Positions 56,510 to 64,000 of a DNA stretch of 64,000 bases are shown here, piece after piece. Source of the stretch: Pseudomonas argentinensis (GTDB lineage Bacteria > Pseudomonadota > Gammaproteobacteria > Pseudomonadales > Pseudomonadaceae); the NCBI RefSeq assembly GCF_001839655.2, contig NZ_CP056087.1, positions 1,426,001 to 1,490,000 of the forward strand. Reading direction: 5' to 3'. Position numbers and translations under genes: made by a program. How positions within the stretch are numbered: position 1 is the stretch's first letter; the number at the start of each line of letters is the position of its first letter. The notes beneath the pieces are model-generated. The model saw only the letters and a list, made by a program, of their open reading frames with translations. It did no database searches and had not been told where the DNA came from.

Positions 56510-57466
56510 ATGCCGCGCGCCCCTTTCTGCCGACTGCTCTCCGCCCTGTTGCTGCCCCTGCTGGGCAGCGCTCATGCCACGGATCTGTCCTCGCGCTTTA
56601 CCGACAGCAATGGCGACATGGTCGCCGACGCGCCGGCCAAGTCCAGCGAGTGGCTGGACCCGGCCACGCTGATCTTCGCCTACACCCCGGTGGAAGACCC
56701 GGCCGTCTATGCCAAGGTGTGGGACGAGTTCCTGCAGCACATGGAGAAGGTGACCGGCAAGAAGGTCAGGTTCTTCCCGGTGCAGTCCAACGCCGCCCAG
56801 CTCGAAGCCATGCGCGCCGGCCGCTTGCACATCGCCGGTTTCAATACCGGTTCCGTGCCGCTGGCGGTCAACTGCGCCGGCTTCGTGCCCTTCACCATGA
56901 TGGCCGACGAGAACGGTGGTTTCGGCTACCAGATGGAGATCATCACCTATGCCGGCAGCGGTATCGATGATGTGCCTGGCCTGAAGGGGCGCACGCTCGC
57001 CTTCACCTCGCCCACCTCCAACTCCGGCTTCAAGGCGCCGTCGGCGCTGCTCAAGTCCGAGTTCAACCTGGAAGCCGACAAGGACTTCAAGACCGCATTT
57101 TCCGGCAAGCACGACAACTCGATCATGGGCGTGGTGAACCGCGACTACGACGCCGCCGCCATCGCCAACTCGGTGCTCTCGCAAATGCAGGCGCGCGGCG
57201 TGGTCAAGGCCGACCAGTACCAGGTGCTGTACACCTCGCAAACCTTCCCCACCACCGGTTATGGCTACGTCTACAACCTCAAGCCGGAGCTGGCCGACAG
57301 GGTACGAGAGGGCTTCGAGACGTTCGACTGGGAAGGCACCGCGCTGCAGGCCGAATTCAAGAACTCCGGCCAGGCGCAGTTCATCCCCATCACCTACCAG
57401 GAACACTGGGAAGTGGTGCGCAAGATCGACCAGGCCATGGACGTGAGCTACGCGTGCGACAAGTGA
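56510..57466 (+). CDS. phnD: Phosphonate/phosphite-type ABC transporter binding protein PhnD
   Basis: 318 residues with a signal peptide ([15 protein letters not shown]). PhnD-family patterns: [61 protein letters not shown], and [19 protein letters not shown], which carries the Ser/Thr residues used to bind the oxyanion. First gene of phnD-C-E-E. No C-P lyase genes are nearby, so the ligand may be phosphite, hypophosphite, an aminoalkylphosphonate or phosphate. Confidence 0.92.
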   Translation: MPRAPFCRLLSALLLPLLGSAHATDLSSRFTDSNGDMVADAPAKSSEWLDPATLIFAYTPVEDPAVYAKVWDEFLQHMEKVTGKKVRFFPVQSNAAQLEAMRAGRLHIAGFNTGSVPLAVNCAGFVPFTMMADENGGFGYQMEIITYAGSGIDDVPGLKGRTLAFTSPTSNSGFKAPSALLKSEFNLEADKDFKTAFSGKHDNSIMGVVNRDYDAAAIANSVLSQMQARGVVKADQYQVLYTSQTFPTTGYGYVYNLKPELADRVREGFETFDWEGTALQAEFKNSGQAQFIPITYQEHWEVVRKIDQAMDVSYACDK

Positions 57467-57491
57467 GCCACTCGAACGACGGAGTACCGCC

Positions 57492-58334
57492 ATGAACCTG
57501 CTCGAGATAAGAGGGCTGGGCAAGCGCTACGCCACCGGCGACCAGGCCCTCGCCGACATCCACCTGGCGCTGCCGAAAAGTCAGGTAATGGCGCTGATCG
57601 GCCCGTCCGGCGCCGGCAAGAGCACGCTGATTCGCTGTATCAACCGCCTGGTGGAACCCACCGAGGGTGAGGTGCTGCTCGGTGGCCTGTCACTGACCGG
57701 GCTGCGTGGCGGCGCCCTGCGCAAGGCGCGGCGGCGCATGGGCATGATCTTCCAGGACCACGCCCTGGTCGACCGCCTCACGGTGATGGAGAACGTATTG
57801 TCCGGGCGGCTGGGCTACCTCGGCTTCTGGCGCAGCCTATGGCGCCGTTACCCGCGGGCCGACGTACAGGAAGCGTTCCGTTTGCTCGAGCGCGTCGGCC
57901 TGGCCCATGCCATCGACAAGCGCGCCGATGCGCTGTCCGGTGGTCAGCGCCAGCGGGTCGGCATTGCCCGCGCGCTGCTGCAGAATCCCGAGCTGATGCT
58001 GATCGACGAGCCCACCGCGAGCCTCGACCCGAAAACCTCCCGGCAGATCATGCGGCTGATTCGCGAGCTGTGCGAAGAGCGCGGCCTGACCGCGATCATC
58101 AATATCCACGATGTCGAGCTGGCGCGGCGATTCTCCGACCGCATCGTCGGCCTGCACGCCGGCCGGGTGGTCTTCGACGGCCCGCCCGATGCGCTGGATG
58201 CCGCGACCCTGACGCGTATCTACGGCGAGGAAGACTGGGGAGCCCATGCCGCCGAAGCGGCGCAGGATGACGACCCTGCCGTGCGGCCCGCACCGCGCAC
58301 GCCGCGCTCCGGCTGGCCACGGGTGGCCACCTGA
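57492..58334 (+). CDS. phnC: Phosphonate-type ABC transporter ATPase PhnC
   Basis: 280 residues. Walker [10 protein letters not shown], signature [15 protein letters not shown], Walker [14 protein letters not shown], His switch NIHDVE. The sequence around [24 protein letters not shown] is typical of PhnC. A C-terminal tail of about 30 residues is rich in Ala, Pro and Arg. Its last base pairs overlap the first permease (TGATGG). Confidence 0.94.
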   Translation: MNLLEIRGLGKRYATGDQALADIHLALPKSQVMALIGPSGAGKSTLIRCINRLVEPTEGEVLLGGLSLTGLRGGALRKARRRMGMIFQDHALVDRLTVMENVLSGRLGYLGFWRSLWRRYPRADVQEAFRLLERVGLAHAIDKRADALSGGQRQRVGIARALLQNPELMLIDEPTASLDPKTSRQIMRLIRELCEERGLTAIINIHDVELARRFSDRIVGLHAGRVVFDGPPDALDAATLTRIYGEEDWGAHAAEAAQDDDPAVRPAPRTPRSGWPRVAT

Positions 58335-59164
58335 TGGCCGGGCAGATGAACGTGAACGAGCGCCTGGCCAGAGCACGGGCCGGCGACTGGCAGCCGCCTC
58401 CTTTGCTGTCGGGAGCAGGGCAGCGCTGCCTGGTGATCGGCGGCCTGCTGCTCTATCTGCTGCTGGCCGGCTCGAGCATCAACCTGGACTGGAATCGCAT
58501 CGCCGAGGGCTGGTCGCGCGGCCTGGCCTTCGCTGGCGGTTTCCTGCAGCCGGATTTCACCAGCCGTGGCGGCGATATCCTCGAAGGCCTGCTGGAAAGC
58601 CTGAGCATGACCCTGGTCGCCACCGTGCTGGGCATCGCCCTGTCGATTCCGGTGGGCCTGGGCGCCGCGCGCAACCTCTCGCCACTGCCGATCTACCTGT
58701 TCTGCCGGTGGGTCATCATGGTGTCGCGGACCTTCCAGGAGGTGATCATCGCCATCCTGTTCGTGGTGATGTTCGGCTTTGGCCCCCTGGCCGGCGTCGC
58801 CACGCTGACCTTCGCGACCATCGGCTTTATCGCAAAGTTGCTGGCCGAAGCGATTGAGGACATCGATGCGCGGCCGCTGGAGGCCATTCGCGCCACCGGC
58901 GGCAGCTGGTTGCAGGTGCTCAACTATGCCGTGCAGCCGCAGATCCTGCCGCGTCTGATCGGGCTGTCGCTGTACCGCCTGGACATCAACTTCCGCGAGT
59001 CGGCGGTCATCGGCATCGTCGGCGCAGGCGGTATCGGCGCGACGCTCGGCACGGCCATGGACCGCTACGAATACAGCACGGCTGCGGCCGTGTTGCTGAT
59101 CATCATCGCCATCGTGCTGGCCTCGGAATATCTCTCCGGCTACGTACGTCGCTGGCTTCAGTAG
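58334..59164 (+). CDS. phnE: Phosphonate-type ABC transporter permease PhnE (first)
   Basis: 276 residues with six likely membrane segments. The EAA loop is EAIRATGGSWLQVLNYAVQPQILPRLIGLSLYRLDINFRESAVIGIVGAGGIG, as in PhnE. The ATG overlaps the phnC stop. It is paired with a second PhnE-like permease, so the channel is probably a heterodimer. Confidence 0.93.
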   Translation: MAGQMNVNERLARARAGDWQPPPLLSGAGQRCLVIGGLLLYLLLAGSSINLDWNRIAEGWSRGLAFAGGFLQPDFTSRGGDILEGLLESLSMTLVATVLGIALSIPVGLGAARNLSPLPIYLFCRWVIMVSRTFQEVIIAILFVVMFGFGPLAGVATLTFATIGFIAKLLAEAIEDIDARPLEAIRATGGSWLQVLNYAVQPQILPRLIGLSLYRLDINFRESAVIGIVGAGGIGATLGTAMDRYEYSTAAAVLLIIIAIVLASEYLSGYVRRWLQ

Positions 59165-59176
59165 GGCTTTATCCCC

Positions 59177-59992
59177 ATGCCGATCATTCATGCCGAGACG
59201 GCCGAGCCGCAATGGCGCCGCCGCACCACCGCCCAGCAGTGGGCGCACTGGCTCGCCTGGTTCGCTGGCGCGCTGCTGTTCGTCTGGTGCGCGCGATTCA
59301 TCTCCGAGAACACCCTATGGGAGTTCGTGGCGGACGCCGGAAGCCAGGGCGCCTCCTTGCTGGCGCGCATGGTGCCGCCCCAGTGGGACTACACGCCCGA
59401 GTTGCTCAGGCCGCTCTGGGACACGCTCAACATCGCCACCCTGGGCACTGCCCTCGGGGTCATGCTGGCGTTCCCTCTGGCGTTTCTGGCTGCACGCAAC
59501 ACCACGCCATCGCAGGTGATCAGAAGCGCCGCGCTGCTGATCATCGTCTCGTCGCGCTCGATCAACTCGCTGATCTGGGCGATGCTGCTGGTGGCGATGC
59601 TCGGCCCGGGCGTATTGGCCGGCATCATCGCCATTGCGCTGCGTTCGGTCGGTTTCGTCGGCAAGCTGCTCTACGAGGCGATCGAGGAGATCAGCACCTC
59701 GCCGGTCGAGGCCATCGGCGCCACCGGGGCAGGGCGCCTGCAGGTACTGCAGTTCGGCGTGGTGCCGCAGATCATGCCAGCGTTCGTCGGCACCTCGTTG
59801 TATCGCTGGGATATCAACATCCGCGAGGCCACCGTGCTGGGGCTGGTCGGCGCCGGTGGCATCGGCCTGCAGCTCGATGCGGCGATCAACAATCTCGCCT
59901 GGGATCGGGTCAGCGTGATCTTTATGCTGATCTTCGCCACCGTGATCTTCTCCGAATGGGCTTCGGCCACGCTGCGTCAGCGGCTTTCCTGA
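59177..59992 (+). CDS. phnE: Phosphonate-type ABC transporter permease PhnE (second)
   Basis: 271 residues with the same motif set as the first permease (EAIGATGAGRLQVLQFGVVPQIMPAFVGTSLYRWDINIREATVLGLVGAGGIG). It starts 12 bases after it. Last gene of the importer operon; magA begins about 255 bases on. Confidence 0.93.
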   Translation: MPIIHAETAEPQWRRRTTAQQWAHWLAWFAGALLFVWCARFISENTLWEFVADAGSQGASLLARMVPPQWDYTPELLRPLWDTLNIATLGTALGVMLAFPLAFLAARNTTPSQVIRSAALLIIVSSRSINSLIWAMLLVAMLGPGVLAGIIAIALRSVGFVGKLLYEAIEEISTSPVEAIGATGAGRLQVLQFGVVPQIMPAFVGTSLYRWDINIREATVLGLVGAGGIGLQLDAAINNLAWDRVSVIFMLIFATVIFSEWASATLRQRLS

Positions 59993-60247
59993 TCTGCACC
60001 GTGCCGGACCGGCAGTCGCTGGCCCCGCCGGCACGCCGGTTGATTGTGATCCAGTACCGATTCGCACGTGCCACGATTGTCAGCCTCACGGCAACTCGCT
60101 AGCATTCCCGCCCAGCATGTAACTTGATGTGACGGCGCCGCCTGCAAAGGCTGCTGGCCCCGCAGCCAAGGCCAAACCTCTTCCCAGAGCCAACAGTGTG
60201 AAGTGCGGGCGCCAGGATCCCTGAGCCAGCACAAGGAGTGCAGTGCG

Positions 60248-61111
60248 GTGGTTCGTTTCCCTCTGCGATGCCGAGCGTATCGGCTCGCTCCGGCCGGCTC
60301 CCGGCTGGCGCGCTGCATGCTGTTGCTCTGCATCGCCCTGGCCATGCAGACCGCATGGGCCGAACCAGGCCAGGCCGAACCATCCGTTTCCCTGCAAGGG
60401 CCCAGCGGTGGCTGGCGCTATTACGGCCTCAACGACGGCGATGGCGAGGCGCGGGTGGCCTACCCGACGCCGCCTATCGACCGCGGCGCCCAGCGCGGGC
60501 GCAGCCTGATCGAGGGCACCCTGCAGAACATCGGCCACCTGCGAGCGCCCCACCGGCTGGTGGTCAACGGCAACCCGCTGCCGCTGTACACCGACGAGCA
60601 GGGCAGCTTCGCCCGGCCCTACGCCTTTGGCGCCGGCTCCAACAGCGTGGAGCTGGCGGCCGGCGAGGGCAAATCGCTCAAGCGCGTGCAGTTCTTTGAA
60701 GCCAACAACCTGCGCACGCCGGCGCGTATCCGCATGGTGCTCGGCTGGGACGATCCCAAGGCCGAACTCGACCTGCACGTGGTCACCCCGGACGGCCAGC
60801 ATGCGTTCTGGAGCCACCCGGTACTCACCAACGGCGGCGGTCTGGATGTCGACAGCGTCGACGGCCCCGGCCCGGAAATGTTCACCATGACCGCGCCGCT
60901 GCAGGGCACCTACCTGGTTTACGTGAACTACTGGGGCAACCTGGGCAGCGAGGGCTACAACTTCGAGGCCGGCAGCAACGGGAACGAGATCATCACCGCG
61001 CAGATCAACCTGATCTTCAACGAGAACACCGTCAACGAGAAGCGCGAGACCTTCGTGGTGCCGCTGCGCGCCATCGGTGAGCTGCTGTTCGTCAAATCCT
61101 TCAATTACTGA
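60248..61111 (+). CDS. magA: DUF2135 (YfaP-like) exported protein MagA
   Basis: 287 residues from GTG at 60248, which has AAGGAG eight bases upstream. A basic N-terminal stretch precedes a signal sequence (MLLLCIALAMQTAWA); ATG at 60317 would give only that. The C-terminal DUF2135 domain shows DLHVVTPDGQHAFWSHP and TYLVYVNYWGNLG. Gene order with DUF2138, DUF1175 and alpha-2-macroglobulin genes matches magA-D of P. aeruginosa and yfaP/A/T/S of E. coli. Role in the periplasmic macroglobulin system is inferred from this context. Confidence 0.85.
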   Translation: MVRFPLRCRAYRLAPAGSRLARCMLLLCIALAMQTAWAEPGQAEPSVSLQGPSGGWRYYGLNDGDGEARVAYPTPPIDRGAQRGRSLIEGTLQNIGHLRAPHRLVVNGNPLPLYTDEQGSFARPYAFGAGSNSVELAAGEGKSLKRVQFFEANNLRTPARIRMVLGWDDPKAELDLHVVTPDGQHAFWSHPVLTNGGGLDVDSVDGPGPEMFTMTAPLQGTYLVYVNYWGNLGSEGYNFEAGSNGNEIITAQINLIFNENTVNEKRETFVVPLRAIGELLFVKSFNY

Positions 61112-61126
61112 TATCCCGAGGCTCGG

Positions 61127-62770
61127 ATGAACCGGAATACCACTGCCCACCTGCGCCATGTCGCTCTGCTGCTGACGGCCGGCCTGCTGGCTGCCTGCGG
61201 CCAGGATTCGCGCGAACTGGGTGAGCGCAGCGCCCTGGGCCTGGACCTCAAGCACCCCGATGCGCTGATCGAAAGCGCCTCGCTCAGCCGCCTGCCCAGG
61301 GACCTGCTGGCGGTGCCCTTGCTGCGCGACACCCTCACCGAAGACTTCGTGTTCTACTACGAGCACAACGCCGACCGCCTGGGTCTGGTCGGCAGCCTGC
61401 GGCGGATCATCTACGAGCGCGACCTGAAGCTGCGCGACAACCTGCTCGACGAGTTGCTCGACCAGCCCGCCGACGTGGCCCTGTGGAAGGGCGCCGACGG
61501 CAAGCTCAAGCACTTTGTGATGGTCATGCAGCGCGGCGGCCTGGCCAAGGTACTGGAACCCCTGGCCCACGTCGCCCTGGACGACACCCAGCTCAGCAGG
61601 GCCGGCGAGCTGCGCGTCGATGGCAGCAGCGTGCCGCTGTACCGCCTCAACTACCTGGGTGATCGCGCCCTGCTGCTGGCCAGCCATGGCGACAAGCTGC
61701 TGGTGCTGTCCTCGCCGGGTATGCTGTTCGGCGAGGACGACAAGCTCGCCCGCGAGGCCACGGAATCCGTCGAGGCGCTGCTCGATGGCGATAATCCCTT
61801 CGCCAAGCGCTTCGGCCTCAAGGCTCGCGAAACCGAGCAGCAGCGCATTTCCCTGAGCGGCGAATACGTCGCCCTCGGCTACCAGCGCTTCTTCCCGGCG
61901 TTTGCCGGCGTGCGCTTCGAGAAGGGTGAGGGCGGCTGGAACAGCTTCCTGGCGCTCAACGAAGTGGACGATCAGCAGGCCATGGATTTCACGCCGATCT
62001 GGACAGCCATGCCCATGGGCGCCAGCGCCTGCGTGGCGGTGCCGGTGGCGCCGGGCAGCGCGGACAAACTGCTGGCCAAGGTCGGCGCCAGCGAGCAAGC
62101 CAGCGAAGAGCTGCGCAAGCGCCTGGGCAACGTCGCCGGCCTGTGCTGGTACGCCGACTCGCGGCTGCACTCGCCGCTGCTGGTCGCCCACCTCGACGAA
62201 GCCGCCACGCCGGAGCTGGATCAGGCCATCGGCGGGTTGTTCGACGGCATGATCGGCGCCTTCGAGCCCAATGCCGAGAGCGGCCGCTTCCCGGTCGAAA
62301 GCCAGAGCACGGCCGACGGCCACACCTGGCGCCGCCAGGTGGGCTCCAACTTCGGTCAGTACCCGGCCGAAGCCAGCAACACCCCCGACGCCCTGGCGTC
62401 CCGCGCATTCTTCAACGTCAGCCTGGCGCGCCAGGGCCAGACGCTGCTGTTTTCGCTGGATGACACACTGGTGATCAAGGCCCTGGATACCCTCAACAAG
62501 CGCTACCCGCCCCTGGCCGAAGTGTTGCCCGCCGACGGCCTGGTGCCTGGATACCTGGCGCCCGAGGGCTTGTCGCGCCTGCTCGAACAGGAAACCCTGG
62601 ACAGCCTGCCCGCCAACTACGAACCGGTATTCCGCAACGCCGCCGACACCCACCTGCTGCCCAAGCTGCGTGCACTGGGTGGTTATGGGCAGTTCGCGCT
62701 GACGCTGCCGAAAGACACCGAAGCCGACGATGACTGGAAATGGATTCCGTTGGAATGGCGCGCGCTTTGA
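61127..62770 (+). CDS. magB: DUF2138 (YfaA-like) lipoprotein MagB
   Basis: 547 residues with a lipoprotein signal ending [11 protein letters not shown] (Cys about residue 24). The body matches the DUF2138/YfaA type in size and layout, with the early stretch [41 protein letters not shown]. It starts 15 bases after magA. Function is unknown; in P. aeruginosa the mag operon products associate with the MagD macroglobulin. Confidence 0.82.
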   Translation: MNRNTTAHLRHVALLLTAGLLAACGQDSRELGERSALGLDLKHPDALIESASLSRLPRDLLAVPLLRDTLTEDFVFYYEHNADRLGLVGSLRRIIYERDLKLRDNLLDELLDQPADVALWKGADGKLKHFVMVMQRGGLAKVLEPLAHVALDDTQLSRAGELRVDGSSVPLYRLNYLGDRALLLASHGDKLLVLSSPGMLFGEDDKLAREATESVEALLDGDNPFAKRFGLKARETEQQRISLSGEYVALGYQRFFPAFAGVRFEKGEGGWNSFLALNEVDDQQAMDFTPIWTAMPMGASACVAVPVAPGSADKLLAKVGASEQASEELRKRLGNVAGLCWYADSRLHSPLLVAHLDEAATPELDQAIGGLFDGMIGAFEPNAESGRFPVESQSTADGHTWRRQVGSNFGQYPAEASNTPDALASRAFFNVSLARQGQTLLFSLDDTLVIKALDTLNKRYPPLAEVLPADGLVPGYLAPEGLSRLLEQETLDSLPANYEPVFRNAADTHLLPKLRALGGYGQFALTLPKDTEADDDWKWIPLEWRAL

Positions 62771-63417
62771 TCACTGCCATGCCCAGCTGGCGCGTGCTGC
62801 TGGCTGCGGCGCTGCTCGCGTTCGGCCTGTGCGCCCGCGCTGAGCAGGCGCCCGGCCTGAACCCCGAGCAGTCGCAGATCTTTCGCGCCTGGTTCGTGCG
62901 TATCGCCCAGGAACAGCTGCGCCAGGGCCCGAGCCCGCGCTGGTATCAGCAGGATTGCGTGGGCCTGGTGCGCTTCGCCGCCAACGAGGCGCTCAAGGTG
63001 CACGACGCCAAGTGGCTGCGCGCCAACGGCCTGTCCAACCGCTACCTGCCGCCGGAGCTACAGCTGAGCGACGCCCAACGCGCGCTGGCACAGAGCTGGA
63101 ACCAGGGCGGCGGCAAGCGCGGCCCCTACGTCAATGCGATCAAGATGATCCAGTTCAACAGCCAGTTGGTCGGCCGCGACCTGAACGGGGCGCGCCCCGG
63201 CGACCTGATGTTCTTCGATCAGGGCGATGACCAGCACCTGATGATCTGGATGGGCCGCGACATCGTTTACCACACCGGCACCACCACTCCCACGGATAAC
63301 GGCATGCGTGCCGTCAGCCTGCAACAACTCATGACATGGAAGGACACCCGATGGATACCCGACGACGCCAACCCCAACTTTATCGGCATCTATCGGCTGA
63401 ATTTCCTCGCGCGATGA
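62755..63417 (+). CDS. magC: DUF1175 (YfaT-like) exported protein MagC
   Basis: 220 residues from ATG at 62755, overlapping the end of magB; ATG at 62779 is possible. A signal peptide ([16 protein letters not shown]) precedes the DUF1175 domain, with [16 protein letters not shown] (a Cys) and [19 protein letters not shown] (a His). These have the look of an NlpC/P60-like Cys-His active site. It overlaps magD by four bases. Confidence 0.85.
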   Translation: MARALITAMPSWRVLLAAALLAFGLCARAEQAPGLNPEQSQIFRAWFVRIAQEQLRQGPSPRWYQQDCVGLVRFAANEALKVHDAKWLRANGLSNRYLPPELQLSDAQRALAQSWNQGGGKRGPYVNAIKMIQFNSQLVGRDLNGARPGDLMFFDQGDDQHLMIWMGRDIVYHTGTTTPTDNGMRAVSLQQLMTWKDTRWIPDDANPNFIGIYRLNFLAR

Positions 63418-64000
63418 ACCGTCTGCTCGCCGTCGCGCTGCTGGCGCTCATGCCCCTGGCCGCTCATGCCGAAGACGAAGTGCCGGGCAGTGGCTACACG
63501 CCGCTTTCCGGCGAGTCGTTCTTCCTGCTCGCCGATTCCAGCTTCGCCGCCGATGAAGTGGCCACCGTGCGCCTCGAAGCGCCGGGCCGCGACTACCGCC
63601 GCTATCGCATGGAAGGTTATGGCGGCGTGGACATGCGCCTGTACCGCATCGACCAGCCGCTGGAGTTCCTCAAGCGCCAGAAAAACCTGCACCGCGTGGT
63701 CGCCGAGGGCCAGTTCAAGGGCGAGGGGCTGTCCAACACCCTGGCGTACCTGTGGGACAACTGGTACCGCAAATCCCGCCGGGTGATGCAGCGCGCCTTC
63801 TCCTACGAGTCGCGCAAGCAGGTCACCGAGGAAGCGCCGGAGCTGAAGATGGGCAGCGCCATCGCCGCGCCTACCGAATACACCCCGCAGGTGCAGTTCG
63901 CACCGATGAAGGGCCTGCCCCTGGTGGCCGAGTTCCGCTACCCGCTGTGGGAAGCCAAACCCATCGAGCCGCCGGCCGGCGTCGACCTGTCCGGCTCGTC
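63414..64000 (+). CDS. magD: Bacterial alpha-2-macroglobulin MagD (N-terminal part, cut by window end)
   Basis: ATG at 63414 overlaps the magC stop (ATGA) and the frame stays open to the window edge, giving 195 residues. A signal peptide ([19 protein letters not shown]) is followed by [33 protein letters not shown], a macroglobulin-type beta domain, as in YfaS/MagD. Full proteins exceed 1400 residues and inhibit proteases in the periplasm. The bait region and any thioester motif lie beyond the window. Confidence 0.88.
   Translation, partial: MNRLLAVALLALMPLAAHAEDEVPGSGYTPLSGESFFLLADSSFAADEVATVRLEAPGRDYRRYRMEGYGGVDMRLYRIDQPLEFLKRQKNLHRVVAEGQFKGEGLSNTLAYLWDNWYRKSRRVMQRAFSYESRKQVTEEAPELKMGSAIAAPTEYTPQVQFAPMKGLPLVAEFRYPLWEAKPIEPPAGVDLSGS

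Overview
The window looks like a chromosomal segment of a Pseudomonas species outside P. aeruginosa. It is GC-rich, genes are tightly packed, and most gene neighbourhoods match the P. aeruginosa order as I remember it: glyA-morA-ettA, rtcA-rtcB-rtcR-gdhA, dppFDCB-dppA-psdR-mdpA-dppA, and roxSR-magABCD. All family assignments come from reading motifs and gene order; no database search was run.

Layout. 1-7.6 kb: type II secretion genes gspE-F-G-H-I-J-K-L-M (xcpR-Z type), with gspC and gspD outside the window. 7.6-14.0 kb: an accessory patch. It holds a tRNA 3'-end-like sequence, a broken NERD-domain gene, a complete 1320-bp IS10-group insertion sequence with a perfect 9-bp target duplication, a truncated arsN, an arsRBCH operon, and a small phage-type switch (XRE repressor facing a BRO-N antirepressor-like gene). 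14.2-16.5 kb: egtB-egtD, ergothioneine synthesis. 16.8-19.1 kb: a LuxR-type response regulator and a hybrid histidine kinase that converge and share their last four bases. 19.2-19.4 kb: a 271-bp composite palindromic element with perfect 21-bp ends. 19.5-27.7 kb: a small lipoprotein, glyA, the c-di-GMP regulator morA, and ettA.

27.9-34.4 kb is the most interesting part: an RNA-repair locus. A sigma-54 promoter drives a leader of about 295 nt followed by rtcB, an unrecognised gene, a nucleotidyltransferase (RlaP-like) and rtcA. The divergent pair, a YiiX-type papain-fold hydrolase and the sigma-54 activator rtcR, lies on the other side. The leader carries a circularly permuted tRNA-like domain: a T-arm, then a GNRA-capped acceptor-like stem, then U8-A9 and a D-arm. 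This resembles the tRNA-mimic module of bacterial Y RNAs, yet no Ro/Rsr gene is present in the window.

34.6-39.4 kb: gdhA, a degenerate exonuclease-like protein, and a PepSY/flavodoxin/ferredoxin-reductase fusion behind a probable Fur box. 39.6-51.5 kb: a dipeptide uptake and degradation regulon with dppBCDF, three paralogous dppA binding proteins, psdR and mdpA. Palindromic sites in two intergenic regions fit a PsdR operator. 52.3-55.3 kb: a SIMPL-domain protein and the redox-sensing pair roxS-roxR. 55.5-60.0 kb: an AEC-family transporter and an orphan phosphonate/phosphite-type importer (phnD-C-E-E). 60.2-64.0 kb: magA-B-C and the start of magD, the bacterial alpha-2-macroglobulin operon, which runs off the end.

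Intergenic DNA is rich in palindromic repeats. Four copies of a GTAGGGTGGAC...GTCCACCCTAC element occur, two of them inside the dpp operon, along with a 411-bp element with 70-bp arms and several smaller ones. No CRISPR array, rRNA or complete canonical tRNA gene was seen.
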